Assembly: GCA_017432665.1 (NCBI GenBank)
Contig: JAFRIS010000008.1
Span: 1-43,577, forward strand
Origin: Bacilli bacterium
GTDB lineage: Bacteria > Bacillota_I > Bacilli_A > RF39 > UBA660
Length of the DNA stretch: 43,577 bases
Reading direction: 5' to 3'
The notes under the pieces: model-generated
Database searches by the model: none
Told to the model about the DNA's origin: nothing
The model's input: only the letters and a program-made list of their open reading frames with translations
Part shown: piece after piece, positions 33,646 through 43,066 of the stretch
Layout of the letters: each line of letters begins with the position of its first letter
Position numbering within the stretch: position 1 is the stretch's first letter
Translations under genes and position numbers: made by a program

Positions 33646-34110
33646 TTATTTATTATTTCCCTCATAAATAATTGCTTCATATAAAAGATCAACTAAATGG
33701 TTACTTGGTTCCAACTTATATTTATCAATTATTTCAGAAAATATATCTGGTTTGTATTCTAAATTTAAATATGAATAAATCATTTCTTTAGAATTATCTA
33801 GTTCTTTTAAATAATCCAAAGTATAAGAATTTTCTAAGATAAGTAAAGGATAATCTTCTACCCAATGTTTGAATTTATTAATAATAAAATAAATACTGTT
33901 AGCATAAGTAAACATATCTTTATCATAACTAATTATTCTTTTAATATCATCATTTTCAATCAAATTATTATTTACACGGTAATCAAAACGATCTATAAGC
34001 TTAATTCCTTCTAGTTTTAAAGCACTAATTTGAGCAATAAAGCCCTTATCACTTCTACTATGTGTAGGTATTATTTCAACTATAATATATTTATCTTTTT
34101 GTAAGTCCAT
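33646..34110 (-). CDS. DnaQ-fold exonuclease-like protein without catalytic acids
   Basis: 154 residues. Its layout echoes a small DnaQ-type 3'-5' exonuclease: KYIIVEIIPTHSRSDKGFIA matches the first strand, where DxE is expected, but reads E-I-I. AQISALKLEGIKLIDRFDYR fits the next two strands. LLILENSYTLDYLKEL stands where the HNxxFD motif belongs, and EPSNHLVDLLYEAIIYEG resembles the final HxAxxD helix, retaining H and D. Most metal ligands are missing, so activity is unlikely. The family call is tentative. It has a TGC-TATAAT promoter and precedes the ComEC-like gene by 24 bases, suggesting one transcript. Confidence 0.6.
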   Translation of the reverse strand: MDLQKDKYIIVEIIPTHSRSDKGFIAQISALKLEGIKLIDRFDYRVNNNLIENDDIKRIISYDKDMFTYANSIYFIINKFKHWVEDYPLLILENSYTLDYLKELDNSKEMIYSYLNLEYKPDIFSEIIDKYKLEPSNHLVDLLYEAIIYEGNNK

Positions 34111-34135
34111 ATTATCACCAAACTTATTATAGCAT

Positions 34136-34161
34136 AAAAAAAACTAAATCAATGATTTAGT
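34136..34161 (-). terminator. Terminator after the second WXG100-like pair
   Basis: Minus-strand palindrome ACTAAATCA / TGATTTAGT, followed by eight T. The promoter of the DnaQ-like gene follows directly. Confidence 0.8.
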
Positions 34162-34171
34162 CCTTTTATAA

Positions 34172-34486
34172 TTACGCTTTAATTCTTTCAATTTCTTTAA
34201 CATTAGCTGCAGATGTTTGTTGCATTTCTTCAGCACCTTTAGTTGCTCTTTCTTTAAAAGCATCTATTGTATTCTTTAACTCTTTGATATCAACATATAT
34301 TTCGTCTAATATTGGTTGTACTGCATCTGCGGCATCTCCACGCCAATCCATATTTACAGTAGTAGTTCTGTAAGTTTCCATACTTGTTACTGCTGCATTT
34401 ACATTACTCTGCAATCTATCAATTTCAGTACGCATACTTAAATATACTTGTTTAATTTCAGCATCATTACCACTAGGCTTAGGCAC
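34172..34486 (-). CDS. WXG100 (ESAT-6-like) protein
   Basis: About 104 residues from GTG 34486, preferred because AAGGTGG lies 8 bases upstream; a GTG at 34498 falls inside that site. Two long helices are separated by a turn with VNMDWRGDAADAVQ, which carries the W-x-G of the family (WRG). The C-terminal helix is Lys/Glu-rich. WXG100 proteins are small secreted helical hairpins handled by type VII secretion; no EssC, EsaA or YukD gene is in this window. It overlaps the previous WXG100 gene by 8 bases, so the two products are made together and may pair. Confidence 0.85.
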   Translation of the reverse strand: MPKPSGNDAEIKQVYLSMRTEIDRLQSNVNAAVTSMETYRTTTVNMDWRGDAADAVQPILDEIYVDIKELKNTIDAFKERATKGAEEMQQTSAANVKEIERIKA

Positions 34487-34802
34487 GGTAATCACCACCT
34501 TCTAATTGTTTTGCAGCCAATTCATTTTCTTTATCAGTATCTTGATAATTAGTAGCCACTTGACCTGTTCTAGGACCCAATTCCTCTAATTGACTTATGT
34601 GAAGGTCTAAACGTGCTTTTAAATTACTAAATGAATTTATATACGCCTTTGATGATTGACCTTGCCATACTGCACTTGAAGTAATTGTTTCCATAGAATT
34701 ATTAACATCATTAAAAATTCTACGAACCTCTGTAGCAATATCAGCATACTTGGTAGCAGTGCTATGTAAGCTTCGTGGATCAACCTCTAAAAAACTACTC
34801 AT
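34479..34802 (-). CDS. WXG100 (ESAT-6-like) protein
   Basis: 107 residues from ATG 34802 (MSSFLEVDPR), 9 bases after GAGGAG. Two helices flank the turn SSAVWQGQSSKAYINSF with W-Q-G at mid-length, the signature position. The tail ENELAAKQLEGGDYRA shows no clear YxxxD/E secretion signal at the expected place, though NYQDTDKE is nearby. It is the first gene of a two-gene unit with its own promoter (34825-34853), downstream of the large glucan synthase gene. Confidence 0.87.
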   Translation of the reverse strand: MSSFLEVDPRSLHSTATKYADIATEVRRIFNDVNNSMETITSSAVWQGQSSKAYINSFSNLKARLDLHISQLEELGPRTGQVATNYQDTDKENELAAKQLEGGDYRA

Positions 34803-34824
34803 TAAAATCATCTCCTCTATATTA

Positions 34825-34853
34825 ATTTTAATATATTCAGAATGGTTATTCAA
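34825..34853 (-). promoter_or_regulatory. Promoter of the downstream WXG100 pair
   Basis: Minus strand: -35 TTGAAT (34848-34853), 17-base spacer, TAAAAT (34825-34830). The -35 touches the left arm of the inverted repeat at 34852-34894. Confidence 0.6.
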
Positions 34854-34894
34854 GTAACTTTACACTTATGAAAAACCAGAGTGTAAAGTTACTT
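34852..34894. repeat. 15-bp perfect inverted repeat between ndvB-like and WXG100 genes
   Basis: Arms AAGTAACTTTACACT (34852-34866) and AGTGTAAAGTTACTT (34880-34894), with a 13-base spacer. The right arm contains the stop codon of the large gene. On the minus strand no T-run follows the hairpin, although the loop itself contains TTTTT, so it is not a standard intrinsic terminator. Confidence 0.8.
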
Positions 34895-37800
34895 AGTTAC
34901 ATAAACCATAATTTGATGTTCTTTACCATCATCAATCAAGCTAATTGTTGAATGAACTTTTTTACCATCTAATTCAATCAATTCTTTACTGCTTTTTTTA
35001 ACTTCAATATTATAATCTGTATTTTGATAACGATATACAGCTTTGAAGCCATCCCAAGCAATTGGTATTTTTGGTTCTAATTTTAATTTATCACCATATT
35101 TTTTGATACCCAATATCTCTTCAATACCAACTTTATAGAACCATCCAGCTGAACCAGTATACCATGTCCAACCTCCCCTTCCTGGGAAGTTTTCAGATGA
35201 ATAAATATCTGCGGCAATTACATATGGTTCTACCTTATATTTTTCAACATATTGAGCATTTTTAGTTCGATTAACTGGATTAATCATTTGATAATAACGA
35301 TATGCACGATCATGATATCCAGCTTTAATTAAAGCCATTAAATACCAAGCAACCGAATGTGTATATTGACCACCATTTTCACGAATACCTTTAGGATAAC
35401 TCATAATATACCCCGGGTTATTAAGTGATTTTGCAAAAGGCGGAGTCAATAACTTAATAATTTTATTCTTATTATCAACTAATTGTTCTTCAACTGAAGT
35501 AATTGATTTTTGAACTCTATCCTTAGGAGCTACTCCACTAATAATAGCAAAACTTTGTGATATTAAGTCAATCTTACACTCATTATTTTCATGACTACCT
35601 AGTTTATCACCATTATCAAAGAAAGCTCTTAGATAATAATTACCATCCCAAGTCTTTTTATTAAGATCTTCTTTCAAGTCATTATTAAATGAAATATATT
35701 CTGTAACATCAAATTTAGAATCATATTTTTTCATCATATCAACAAACATATCAATAATATTATATAAGAAGAATCCTAACCAAACACTTTCTCCTTTACC
35801 TTTAATACCGACAAGATTCATACCATCGTTCCAATCTCCACCACCCATTAAAGGTATTTTATGTTTACCAAGCGATGTCATAGATAATTCTAATGATTTT
35901 AAACAGTGTTCTAACAATGTTTCTTTATGATCTGAATAACTAAATACTATGCCTTTTTCATTTTCATAATCGCTTAGTTTTTCACCTAATACATATGGTA
36001 CTTTTTCTTTCAAAATATCATAATCATTAGTTGTCTTAACATAATTAATTGTTGCGTATACTAACCATAAGAAATCATCTTTATATCTACTTCTTAATCC
36101 AAAATGATTAATCTCATGCCACCAATGAAGAACATCTCCTTCTTCAAATTGATGAGCAGCATTAATTAAGATTTGTCTTCTTGTATATTTAGGATTTACT
36201 AAAACAATATTCATAGAATCTTGTAACTGGTCACGATAACCAAAAGCTCCACTTACCTGATAGAATCCTGCTTTTGCTAAAATTCTTGCGGAAATAGTTT
36301 GATATAAATACCAACCATTTACCATGTAATCAAAACTTTCATCCGGTGTTTTTACTTGAACAGTACTCAATGTTTTATGCCATTCATCTTTTACTTGTTT
36401 TAATTCCTTCTTACAATTAGAAATATTAGTAAATGTCTTAATTAAATTCAAATTTTCTTTATCACTTTGACTACATCCCATAGCAAAGACAAGCGTTCTT
36501 TCTTCATCAGCTTCTAAGTTAGCTTCAACAACAATACTTTTAATTAACATTTTATTACATTCAGCAAACTTAATTTTCTCTGATGAAGTCATAAAGACAT
36601 TTACATCTCCATAATTAATACTATATACATTACGCATTTTCAAATAATTGTCTAATCCCATAAATTCAGTAAGTATATGGCGAGAAGTTTTCTCTTCAAA
36701 ATTACCAAAAGTTGGATTAATCCAGAATTCAATATCTACTTTGCTAGCTTTCTTTTTCTTATTAGTTAACTTCATTAAGTAAATCTTAACAGTTTCCTTA
36801 TTAGCTACAAATTCTGTTACTTCATGTTTAAACTCTTCTGTTTCACTTTCTAAAATACTATATCCAAATCCATGAGTACATTTTTCAGGATCAAATCTTT
36901 TTCCATTGAATTTAAATCCTTCACTCTGGTCATTAATTACCATTTCATTAGTCCATGAAGATATTTTAAATTCTCCAGAGTTATAAGCATAAGTATATCC
37001 ACAACCATTGTTAGTAACTATAGTACCAAAATTCTCATTTGCAATTATATTGGACCATGGCATAGGAGTATTCTTATTATAAATAACATATTCTTTACCA
37101 TTATTTTTAAATCCACCAAAACCATTATCCAAAGTTAATCTTTCTTTTTTATCAATTGGTATATTTTCTTCTATTTCTGTTGGTTGATACTCAGTAATAG
37201 TATTCTTTTCTTGTAGTTCTTCTACTGCTTCTTTTAAACTAATGTGATCACTTACTACAAATCTTAATCTAGGAACAATATCTAATAAACTTTGATCTTC
37301 TTTAGTAATATCTTCAGCATTAATAACAGTAATACTACCAGGTGTATGATAGAAACTATTTAAAGTATACATACGGTATTTTTCATCTTTGACAGTCTTT
37401 TCAATAACCTCTGCATATTGCCCTCTTTCTTTATTAATAATTATTACATCAACAAAGATAGATTTATTTTTAAAATACTCAAATGCTTTTAAAATATCAT
37501 AGACAAAACTCATACCACTAATATCCGTAATTTCAGCAGTAATAATTGGTCTATCTCCACTGACACCATATTTCCATAAACCTGTTTGTCCAAGAGCATT
37601 CTTTCTTAAGTAATTCATTCTTTCTTCAGAAACTGATATTCGAGTTGTCTGATACAAATAATTTAGCATGATATTAAATGTTCTCATCATTTCTCCATTT
37701 AAATTCATGTTCTTAGTATTAATGGTATTCATTAAACTAGAAACTAAGAAAGCTCTTTCTAATTCATAAGAATTATTATAACTATCTATAATATCAGCAA

Positions 37801-40800
37801 TTTGTTCCCTGCTTCTACCAAATCCTACAAGCATATAGACAATTGTTGAACCATTAGCTGGGACTGATACTTGATTTCTTAATGATAAAACAGGATCTAA
37901 GTTATCACCAGCATGATTAGATAATTCTTTATTTAAAGCATCAGCGTTATTAATTACATTACCTCTACCAATAAAGTTTAATCTTTCTGTTTCATAAGAA
38001 TATTTATCTAATGGGTTATCTATTATTAATCTAGTTACCATATAACTACTTAGATTAGATTCTCCTCTAGCTTTTCTTCTAGCAGTTAAACTGTTAGTGT
38101 CAGGATTAAAATCAGTCTTAATAAACATATTATTAAATACTTTATGACTGACATCATTCATATTCTCAGAAAGAATTGGTTCTGTATAACTTGTTAATTC
38201 TAATTTAACATCTTGATCACTTTCATTTTTAAAAGTAATTTTTCTTATTTCAGCATGATGATTTTTACAAACAGTTATTTCAGTCTTAGTAGTAATATCT
38301 TTATCTTTACGCATAAATTTAATTTTATCAGAAGCAAATACCACCTCATACTTTTCTGGTTTAACATTCATAGGAGCATAAGTATTACTCCAAATATAAT
38401 TAGTATTTAAGTTTTTAATGAATAAGAATATACCATAATCTTGCTCAGTAACTTTACGATACCTATTTAATTGTAAAGTTCTATATCTAGAGAAACTATC
38501 TCCTCTATCATTCATAATTAATGAATATTTTTTATTAGATAATACTGACATTTCTGGTAAATAAGAAATATAATCAAAAGCACGAATATCATTTTCAACT
38601 ATCTCTTTCTTATAGTTATACTTCTTATATCTAGCCATTTTCATATCAATGCTTGTCTTTACTTGAACTTTTTCTTTTAATAAAATTTCAAAGGTTCTAA
38701 TATTAACATTTGAATGAAAATATCTCTTAATAGCTCCTGATTTTAAATAGTTAGTTATTCCTAATAAACTCATACCTTGATGGTGAGCAAAATAAGATTT
38801 AACTACTCCTCTATTATCATAATCATAGGCTTCATATAATCCATAATTATCATACATTTCTAAGTCTTTAAACTTATTAATATTTTCATAAACATCTTCT
38901 GGGAACATCTCCATGGCCATTAACGATGAATATGGTGATAGAACCAATCTATTCTCTTTATCTTCTTTTGCTTTTAATTGTGGAGTTGCAAAAGCTTTAT
39001 ACTTATAATTTAAAGAATTGTCTAGTTCATTATAAGCTGATTCTGAAATACCCCAAGGTAGTTTATGAGATACTCTATTAACATAATCCTTTTGACAGAA
39101 ATGAGCAAAGTTATATGATTCATCCATTAAAGTATTATGATAATTCTTCATAAATAATAATGGCATATAATACTCAAATGCTGTTCCTGACCAAGAAATA
39201 AGCCCCTTATGTCCTTTATAAGTAGTTAATGACTTATCTAATGAGAACCAATGCTTATTAGGAGCATCTCCTAAGCAAATAGCTAAATAACTAGTTAAAC
39301 GTGATTCACTAGCAAACTTATTATAATTGTAAATTGATAGTTTACCTTCAAATTCATCATAACCAATACTAAAGACATTTTTCTTTGTATAAAGTTTTTT
39401 GAAATTAGCACCTTTAATTAACTTATCACAAACCTTAACTAACCTATCTTCTTTCTTAGTTTCTAAGAATTCTCTAGCTACAATTATATTAGCAATTAAG
39501 TTCCCAGAATCCACTGTAGAAACAAAGTTTGGTATTAATACTTTTTTAGTCCTAATATCATACCAGTTATATAAATGACCATGCCATTTATCAAGAGACT
39601 CAATTGAAGTTAATATTTTTCCTAGTAAATCAATAGCTTTATCTTCATCAATAAACTCTAATTCATAAGCACAAACAATACTACTTAATGAGAAACCTAT
39701 AGCAGTTGGAGAAGTTCTCATATCAAGTTTTTCTTCTCTGTTTTCTTGGTAATTATCTGGAATTAAATAATTATATTCTTCACATAAATTATCTTCAAAA
39801 TATTTCCAAGTCCTTAAAGCTAAGTCTTTAATTTCTTCAATTTTTCTTTCTTTTAAATCTACTGAATGATAATCAATAGTCCTACTAACTGTATATAAAA
39901 CAAATGGTCCTGTTAAAAATACTGCCGCTAATAAGAATGCTAAAGGATTATTAGTTATAATACCAATTACAATAAAAGCAATACTTGTAATAATATTAAA
40001 ACTGAAATTACGAATATAATTCTTTAGACTACCATCTACAGTCTTTTCTACTTCTTCAGCAGTAATCCAATTTAATAGATTCTTATGACTATATAATAAT
40101 CTATACATAGTTCTAAAGAATGCATCCATGTATAATTTACTGTAATATGGAATAGTTACAAAAACGATATAAGATCTTAATATAATACTTTTTCCACCAA
40201 AATATAAATTTTTATAATAGACATCTTTTTTACCTTTTTCTCTTTTAGCCATCTTACTCTTTAAGAAGAATAAGATTGAAACTGCTATTTCTAAGATAAC
40301 AAAACATATCCAGAATACAGACATTTCAAAACTACCTGTAAAAGCTAAAAATAATGTCAATAATAACATTGGATGTAAGAACATTCTAACAATGTTATCT
40401 AGTATTTTATATCTACCTAATAAATTAACTGGATTCTTTACTTTACGACCATTTTTGTTTTTAACTTTATTACCTAGCCAACCAATAATTTGAGCATCTC
40501 CACGAGCCCAACGATGTTGTCTAGTAATATCAACTAAGAATTTAGATGGGAAATCATCAATTAATTCAATATCAGATACATATCCACATCTCAAATAATT
40601 ACCTTCTAATAAGTCATGAGATAAAATCAAATTATCTGGGAAAGTATTATCTAATATTTTGTTAAATACTTCTAGGTCATAAATACCCTTTCCAACGAAA
40701 CTACCTTCTCCGAAACAGTCTTGGTAAACATTTGGAGTAACGGCAGTATAAGTATCAAATCCACCTATACCTGCAAAAACTTGACTGTATAGACTTCTAT

Positions 40801-42517
40801 TAGTAGCTTCAATATCAACGCTAACACGAGGTTGCATAATACCATAACCACTAACTACTTTTTTACCATTTTTTCCAATAACTGGTCTATTTAATGGGTG
40901 AGCCATAGCTCCCACTAAATTAAGTGCTGAGTTAAGAACTAATTTAGTATCAGTATCTAATGTAATTACATATTTAATACCCAATCTATTACCATGAAGA
41001 GTATTTACGTTGAAATATTTCTTTTCGTCAATATCTTCTCCCAATAATATTTTGTTAAATTGTAATAAAGCTCCTCTTTTTCTTTCATATCCCAAATATT
41101 GATCTTCTTTAGGATTCCAAAGACGTTTACGATAAATAAAATAGAAAATATCTTTTTTATACTTTTCATTTAATTTAGCAGCATATTCTTTACCATAATT
41201 AGCTACTTCTTCATCCCATGGCATAATTTCTTCACTAGCTGCTTTTACATCCCCTAATAATGTAAAATACAAATTGTCTGATTTATTAATCAAATAGAAT
41301 AATTCTAAAGTATCAAACATTTCTTTAACTTTATTTGTATTCGCAACTATAGTAGGAATAACTACCATAGTTTTTGATTCTTTAGGAATTCCTTTAGAAT
41401 AATCCAATTTAGGTAGTACTCTAGTCTTAGAAGTAGTAAGTAATATTTCATTCATAATTTGACTAAATATCTGACTAATAGGAATAAATAAAACTATAAA
41501 TCCTAAAATACGATATGGAATAAACCATTTAGTTAAATATACAGTAAATATAACTGTTAAGACTACTAATGTTAAAAGATAAACTACTACTCTAGCAGTA
41601 TTTTTATTTTGCTTAAATAATTCAAAACCAATATGTTTTTTCTTATCAAAAATCTTCTCTAGATAAGTATATTCATGCATTCTTTTTTTCTTCGCAAGTT
41701 CTACTAATCTTCTACGATATAAAGCTTTAGATTCAATTGTCATTTCTTTATATACAGAATCTGTCAATAATAATCTTTCAGCTGCAGATACTTTTTCATA
41801 TAATTTCTCTAGTGAATATTCATTCATATCTTTTAAGTCACTAAAGATATTAGATATTAAAATATTATTATCAATCTTACTTTGATATTCATCATTTATT
41901 AATTCTTTAATACTAACATTATTCTTTTGTAAGTATTCATTTAACTCTTTAAACAATTCATTACTACTAGGTCCTATTCTATGTAATTGATTATTAACTT
42001 CAAAAATATAATTAGTATTATTAGGAATTTCAAAATTATCAGGGATAAATGTTTTTAAAGTAAAATGTTCATTATTTTTAACAATGTTTCCTACGGCTTC
42101 TTTATTAATCAATTTACGACATTCATCACGACATAAACTATTTAATCTATCAGTGTACACTAAAACAATAGTCGTAAAAATATATGACAATTCTTTATAT
42201 GTAAATAGTTTATTGTTTTCTTCTTCATACTTCTTTAACTCTTCAACTAAATATTTAAAACTAATATTGTAATTTCTCTTACTGACAATATTTTTAATTA
42301 TTGAATAATTATCTCTAATTATCTTAGCATTTCTTTCTATTTCTTTCTTATTATCTAAAATACTATTTTTATGTTCAACCAATAAATAGTAGTTATCAAT
42401 TAACCACTCGTTAGTTATCTCTACATATTCATGATCTTTGGTCTTTTTAACTAAAAAATTATAGTATTCAGTTATGTCATTAAAGTCGTTAAAAAATTTT
42501 CTGATTAAATTAGCCAT
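34889..42517 (-). CDS. NdvB-like cyclic beta-glucan synthase/phosphorylase (GT84-GH94)
   Basis: 2542 residues. Order: an N-terminal helical region (1-300); two membrane helices (about 308-355); a GT2-like processive glycosyltransferase domain with TLDTDTKL (near 520), DLLEGNYLRCGY and QHRWARGDAQIIGW (from about 667); more membrane helices (about 715-755, 838-880); a glycoamylase-like domain (about 930-1250, ending YFAHHQGMSLLGITNYL); then beta-sandwich and GH94 phosphorylase regions (about 1260-2500) with GGGDWNDGMNLVG around 2228 and GGWTWYTGSAGWFY. This is the layout of NdvB/ChvB, which make and size cyclic beta-1,2-glucans. The product here could be cyclic or linear. Ribosome site GGGAG; extended -10 TGA-TATAAT at 42539-42547. 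Confidence 0.9.
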   Translation of the reverse strand: MANLIRKFFNDFNDITEYYNFLVKKTKDHEYVEITNEWLIDNYYLLVEHKNSILDNKKEIERNAKIIRDNYSIIKNIVSKRNYNISFKYLVEELKKYEEENNKLFTYKELSYIFTTIVLVYTDRLNSLCRDECRKLINKEAVGNIVKNNEHFTLKTFIPDNFEIPNNTNYIFEVNNQLHRIGPSSNELFKELNEYLQKNNVSIKELINDEYQSKIDNNILISNIFSDLKDMNEYSLEKLYEKVSAAERLLLTDSVYKEMTIESKALYRRRLVELAKKKRMHEYTYLEKIFDKKKHIGFELFKQNKNTARVVVYLLTLVVLTVIFTVYLTKWFIPYRILGFIVLFIPISQIFSQIMNEILLTTSKTRVLPKLDYSKGIPKESKTMVVIPTIVANTNKVKEMFDTLELFYLINKSDNLYFTLLGDVKAASEEIMPWDEEVANYGKEYAAKLNEKYKKDIFYFIYRKRLWNPKEDQYLGYERKRGALLQFNKILLGEDIDEKKYFNVNTLHGNRLGIKYVITLDTDTKLVLNSALNLVGAMAHPLNRPVIGKNGKKVVSGYGIMQPRVSVDIEATNRSLYSQVFAGIGGFDTYTAVTPNVYQDCFGEGSFVGKGIYDLEVFNKILDNTFPDNLILSHDLLEGNYLRCGYVSDIELIDDFPSKFLVDITRQHRWARGDAQIIGWLGNKVKNKNGRKVKNPVNLLGRYKILDNIVRMFLHPMLLLTLFLAFTGSFEMSVFWICFVILEIAVSILFFLKSKMAKREKGKKDVYYKNLYFGGKSIILRSYIVFVTIPYYSKLYMDAFFRTMYRLLYSHKNLLNWITAEEVEKTVDGSLKNYIRNFSFNIITSIAFIVIGIITNNPLAFLLAAVFLTGPFVLYTVSRTIDYHSVDLKERKIEEIKDLALRTWKYFEDNLCEEYNYLIPDNYQENREEKLDMRTSPTAIGFSLSSIVCAYELEFIDEDKAIDLLGKILTSIESLDKWHGHLYNWYDIRTKKVLIPNFVSTVDSGNLIANIIVAREFLETKKEDRLVKVCDKLIKGANFKKLYTKKNVFSIGYDEFEGKLSIYNYNKFASESRLTSYLAICLGDAPNKHWFSLDKSLTTYKGHKGLISWSGTAFEYYMPLLFMKNYHNTLMDESYNFAHFCQKDYVNRVSHKLPWGISESAYNELDNSLNYKYKAFATPQLKAKEDKENRLVLSPYSSLMAMEMFPEDVYENINKFKDLEMYDNYGLYEAYDYDNRGVVKSYFAHHQGMSLLGITNYLKSGAIKRYFHSNVNIRTFEILLKEKVQVKTSIDMKMARYKKYNYKKEIVENDIRAFDYISYLPEMSVLSNKKYSLIMNDRGDSFSRYRTLQLNRYRKVTEQDYGIFLFIKNLNTNYIWSNTYAPMNVKPEKYEVVFASDKIKFMRKDKDITTKTEITVCKNHHAEIRKITFKNESDQDVKLELTSYTEPILSENMNDVSHKVFNNMFIKTDFNPDTNSLTARRKARGESNLSSYMVTRLIIDNPLDKYSYETERLNFIGRGNVINNADALNKELSNHAGDNLDPVLSLRNQVSVPANGSTIVYMLVGFGRSREQIADIIDSYNNSYELERAFLVSSLMNTINTKNMNLNGEMMRTFNIMLNYLYQTTRISVSEERMNYLRKNALGQTGLWKYGVSGDRPIITAEITDISGMSFVYDILKAFEYFKNKSIFVDVIIINKERGQYAEVIEKTVKDEKYRMYTLNSFYHTPGSITVINAEDITKEDQSLLDIVPRLRFVVSDHISLKEAVEELQEKNTITEYQPTEIEENIPIDKKERLTLDNGFGGFKNNGKEYVIYNKNTPMPWSNIIANENFGTIVTNNGCGYTYAYNSGEFKISSWTNEMVINDQSEGFKFNGKRFDPEKCTHGFGYSILESETEEFKHEVTEFVANKETVKIYLMKLTNKKKKASKVDIEFWINPTFGNFEEKTSRHILTEFMGLDNYLKMRNVYSINYGDVNVFMTSSEKIKFAECNKMLIKSIVVEANLEADEERTLVFAMGCSQSDKENLNLIKTFTNISNCKKELKQVKDEWHKTLSTVQVKTPDESFDYMVNGWYLYQTISARILAKAGFYQVSGAFGYRDQLQDSMNIVLVNPKYTRRQILINAAHQFEEGDVLHWWHEINHFGLRSRYKDDFLWLVYATINYVKTTNDYDILKEKVPYVLGEKLSDYENEKGIVFSYSDHKETLLEHCLKSLELSMTSLGKHKIPLMGGGDWNDGMNLVGIKGKGESVWLGFFLYNIIDMFVDMMKKYDSKFDVTEYISFNNDLKEDLNKKTWDGNYYLRAFFDNGDKLGSHENNECKIDLISQSFAIISGVAPKDRVQKSITSVEEQLVDNKNKIIKLLTPPFAKSLNNPGYIMSYPKGIRENGGQYTHSVAWYLMALIKAGYHDRAYRYYQMINPVNRTKNAQYVEKYKVEPYVIAADIYSSENFPGRGGWTWYTGSAGWFYKVGIEEILGIKKYGDKLKLEPKIPIAWDGFKAVYRYQNTDYNIEVKKSSKELIELDGKKVHSTISLIDDGKEHQIMVYVTK

Positions 42518-42538
42518 ATAACTACACTCCCTATTGAA

Positions 42539-42566
42539 ATTATATCATAAAAGTTATTGAATAACT
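42539..42566 (-). promoter_or_regulatory. Extended -10 promoter of the ndvB-like gene with a palindrome
   Basis: Minus strand TGA-TATAAT (hexamer 42539-42544). A palindrome AGTTATT-G-AATAACT (42552-42566) covers the upstream spacer and -35 area, where no good -35 is found. This is a possible operator. Confidence 0.5.
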
Positions 42567-42584
42567 ATAACAAAATACACAAAC

Positions 42585-42609
42585 AAAAAAACTCGTAATT
42601 TACGAGTTT
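42585..42609 (-). terminator. Terminator of tRNA-Ser
   Basis: Minus-strand 9-bp hairpin AAACTCGTA / TACGAGTTT with a 3-base loop, followed by a T-run. Confidence 0.85.
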
Positions 42610-42620
42610 ACTTTTAAAAA

Positions 42621-42711
42621 TGGCGGAGTAGGAGAGATTTGAACTCTCGCGCCAGTTGCCCGGCCTATACCCTTAGCAGGGGCACCTCTTCAGCCTCTTG
42701 AGTACTACTCC
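42621..42711 (-). tRNA. tRNA-Ser (anticodon GCT)
   Basis: 91-base cloverleaf on the minus strand with acceptor stem GGAGTAG/CTACTCC, anticodon loop CTGCTAA (GCT), a long variable arm typical of serine tRNAs, and an encoded CCA. It has its own promoter and terminator, between a WXG100-like pair and the ndvB-like gene. Confidence 0.95.
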
Positions 42712-42735
42712 ATTCCTCACTGCATCCGCACATAT

Positions 42736-42764
42736 ATTATCGCATATCGGCCTTATTTTGTCAA
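42736..42764 (-). promoter_or_regulatory. Promoter of tRNA-Ser
   Basis: Minus strand: -35 TTGACA (42759-42764), 17-base spacer, GATAAT (42736-42741), about 25 bases before the mature tRNA. Confidence 0.8.
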
Positions 42765-42767
42765 TGA

Positions 42768-43055
42768 TTAATGGACTTCTTCAGTCTGAGCCATCTTGTC
42801 GACAGCCGTTTGAATATTAGCAAGTTGATTATTAATAATAACCTTATAATCTTTAATATTTGAAGCTAGTTCATCCCAAGAATTTCTAAATGCAACAGCA
42901 GCATTTCCAGTCCAAGCACGACCTTCTACCCCTACTGCATCTACTATTTCATTATTGATAGTATCTAAACTACTTTCAGCAACTTCGATTGCTCTTTTTA
43001 TTTCATTAGTTAAAGTCTTTATTCCTTCAAAATCTATTTCATTACTATGTGTCAT
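42768..43055 (-). CDS. WXG100 (ESAT-6-like) protein
   Basis: 95 residues. A helical hairpin with the turn EGRAWTGNAAVAFRNSWDEL containing W-T-G at mid-length, as in WXG100 proteins. The first helix (GIKTLTNEIKRAIEVAESSL) and second helix (NIKDYKVIINNQLANIQTAV) are amphipathic. The C-terminus KMAQTEEVH lacks an obvious YxxxD/E motif. It follows a similar-sized helical protein by 11 bases and presumably pairs with it. Ribosome site AGGGGATG. The only gene between it and the ndvB-like gene is tRNA-Ser. Confidence 0.87.
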   Translation of the reverse strand: MTHSNEIDFEGIKTLTNEIKRAIEVAESSLDTINNEIVDAVGVEGRAWTGNAAVAFRNSWDELASNIKDYKVIINNQLANIQTAVDKMAQTEEVH

Positions 43056-43066
43056 ATATTCATCCC

